NCBI RefSeq assembly: GCF_963576545.1
Contig: NC_083639.1
Coordinates: 26,738,118 to 26,802,117, forward strand
From: Limanda limanda
Taxonomy: Eukaryota; Chordata; Actinopteri; Pleuronectiformes; Pleuronectidae
Reading direction: 5' to 3'
DNA length: 64,000 nucleotides
Shown: positions 62,666 through 64,000 of the stretch, one piece after another
How positions within the stretch are numbered: position 1 is the first letter of the stretch
Layout of the letters: every line of letters begins with the position of its first letter
Position numbers and translations under genes: made by a program
The notes under the pieces: model-generated
What the model saw: the letters and a program-made list of their open reading frames with translations, nothing else
Database searches by the model: none
What the model was told of the DNA's origin: nothing

Positions 62666-63541
62666 TCACGGGATCAGAAGTCCACAGCAATCACCTGCTC
62701 CTTGGAAGGAAGTGGAGGTAGCGGGTGACAAAGCTGCAGCAGCAGTGCTTACCAACACTGCTACTGTTACATCCAGGTAAGGTACCGCGGCACCAAACAC
62801 AGCTCGAGCAGGACTGGCCTCATGCAGTGCTGCTGAGGTTACGTTCATAGCGACTGCAGCGTTGTACCAAGCTGTTTCAACACTGCATGCAGTCGTAGCA
62901 CTGGTTGAATGCAGTACTGCTGAGACGTTGCGCAAAGCATCTGCAGCATTGTGCAAGAGTGCAACCACGTTGATCACAGCTGAGACACTGGCCTCAGCGT
63001 GGAGAGCGGTGGTGTTAGAAGCAGCCGCTGCAGACCCGGTGTGTTGCAGAGCTACCCAGGAGTCGTACACAGCCTCTGCAGCGTTGTACAGACTTTGAGA
63101 AAGACAGATCACAGCTGCAACACTGGTCTTTTCCGGTGGTGCAGCGGCGCCTGACAGAATAGAAGAGGGACAGGTCCGTTCCAGTTCTGCCATCGCATGG
63201 AGAACAGTGTCTGCAGCGCTCGACAACGCTGCGTCCACCTGGGACACCGCTGCAGAACTGCTCGGGTCCAGTGACGCCGCCGCAGGTCCGATCTCATCCT
63301 GGTCTTCTTCAGAGCTGAACAAAGCTGAAGGCTCTGATTCTGCAATGGCCGATGGATTGGCCTCTGTCTCTCCAGCGCTAGTTTCTGATCCGAGTCGTTC
63401 AGTGATAACCATGTGGGGGGAATTGTTATCCTCCTCAATATGTACATTTCTCTCTCCAGTTAGAAGGAAAAGGTTGAGTACAGCCCTCAGAGTGATAGTT
63501 ACAGTGATGCCGAACAGGACACCCAGGCTCAGGAGGGACAT
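62666..63541 (-). CDS. hypothetical Ala-rich single-pass membrane protein, 291 aa
   Basis: This is the longest uninterrupted frame not explained by a known gene. The chosen start is ATG at 63541 (MSLLSLGVLFGITVTI), which opens directly with a hydrophobic segment of about 28 residues ending LLTG. That is a likely signal anchor or membrane helix. An acidic, Ser-rich linker follows, including NSPHMVITERL and SSEEDQDEIGP. From about residue 85 to the end the protein is Ala/Val/Ser-rich, with loosely repeated phrases such as LYNAAEAVYDSWVALQHT, LLHNAADALRNVSAVLHS and WYNAAVAMNVTSAALHEA. It has no introns, and the Kozak context is weak. It sits on the same strand as pxk, probably within its 5' intron. 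I do not recognise it. Amphipathic Ala-rich helices are plausible. A chance frame in a GC-richer internal repeat is the main alternative. Confidence 0.4.
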   Translation of the reverse strand: MSLLSLGVLFGITVTITLRAVLNLFLLTGERNVHIEEDNNSPHMVITERLGSETSAGETEANPSAIAESEPSALFSSEEDQDEIGPAAASLDPSSSAAVSQVDAALSSAADTVLHAMAELERTCPSSILSGAAAPPEKTSVAAVICLSQSLYNAAEAVYDSWVALQHTGSAAAASNTTALHAEASVSAVINVVALLHNAADALRNVSAVLHSTSATTACSVETAWYNAAVAMNVTSAALHEASPARAVFGAAVPYLDVTVAVLVSTAAAALSPATSTSFQGAGDCCGLLIP

Positions 63542-63544
63542 GTG

Positions 63545-64000
63545 GCTGGGTGTTATTCCTATGAAAGTATGCAGGGATCCCAATTAAGACAAATCTGCTT
63601 CTCTGGTTTCGTGGCTGCACAAAGTAATCTTTATTTCGTTTGTTTCACAGGTGGCCTCAGGACCATACAGTGCTATAGTAAAGTATTAAAGGCTTGGAGG
63701 ACCAAAGGCATCGTTTTGTACCAGATGGACTATAGACTATATGGATTATAGGTCAGGGGACCTTGTACCATGCCGGCGTATCTTGACAGTTTCATCACTT
63801 CGCACTGCCCTGCTGACCTGAGCTCACTTTTAATGTTTCGATAAAGTTATTAATTAAATAATAACCAGAGTCATTAGGACACATACAGCTCTTGAAGTTT
63901 ACTTTGTGTATGTTTGACTATCTCTAGAGTTTATCTGATATTTTTTCATGGACTCACACACGAGAGGCACACAGCCATGACAAAAGGTTGAATGGGAAAA
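63545..64000. other. window edge, nothing recognised
   Basis: Short frames only. A plus-strand acceptor-like 'ctttatttcgtttgtttcacag' ends near 63650, with no convincing exon after it. Confidence 0.3.

Overview
This is vertebrate, almost certainly teleost, nuclear DNA. Genes are split by introns with GT-AG boundaries. There are CpG-rich promoters, fish-type LINE, SINE and MITE relics, and very long (ATCT)n microsatellites. Nothing is organised as an operon. The species cannot be told from the sequence alone.

Layout. 1-3.5 kb is mostly non-coding, with a LINE tail and a dispersed repeat. 3.55-4.57 kb (+) holds the last three exons of an RNA polymerase II RPB1-like gene with an unusually short C-terminal heptad domain. 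8.3-9.4 kb (-) is a ccdc71-family coding exon. 12.4-15 kb is a composite of a decayed Tc1-like transposon and a 5'-truncated LINE that ends in an (ATCT)n tail. 17.8-20.2 kb is a four-copy tandem duplication running into a CpG island at 20.2-20.5 kb. An alternating AT-rich tandem array follows at 20.7-21.5 kb. 25.2-30.4 kb (-) is kctd6, with five coding exons giving 239 aa and a non-coding first exon. 31.9-37.5 kb (+) is a five-exon gene for an unrecognised 561-aa Cys-rich, charged-tail protein; two of its introns are filled by tandem arrays. 39.6-45.0 kb (-) is the complete pdhb gene, with eleven exons giving 358 aa; its introns carry three clean transposon insertions. 49.9-61.3 kb (-) is pxk, with 17 exons visible and the 5'-most exons absent. 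62.7-63.5 kb (-) is an intact, intronless, Ala-rich ORF with an N-terminal membrane segment, probably nested in the pxk 5' intron.

The order pxk - pdhb - kctd6 matches the human PXK-PDHB-KCTD6 neighbourhood (chromosome 3p14), which supports these assignments. The genes act in unrelated processes: transcription, Cullin-3 adaptor function, mitochondrial pyruvate oxidation, and endosomal PX-domain scaffolding. The linkage is ancestral synteny, not a pathway.

The least explained items are the 561-aa gene with its amplified splice-donor segment, the short-CTD RPB1 tail, and the Ala-rich membrane ORF. All exon models were built by reading splice sites and comparing with remembered family sequences. 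No search or RNA evidence was available.
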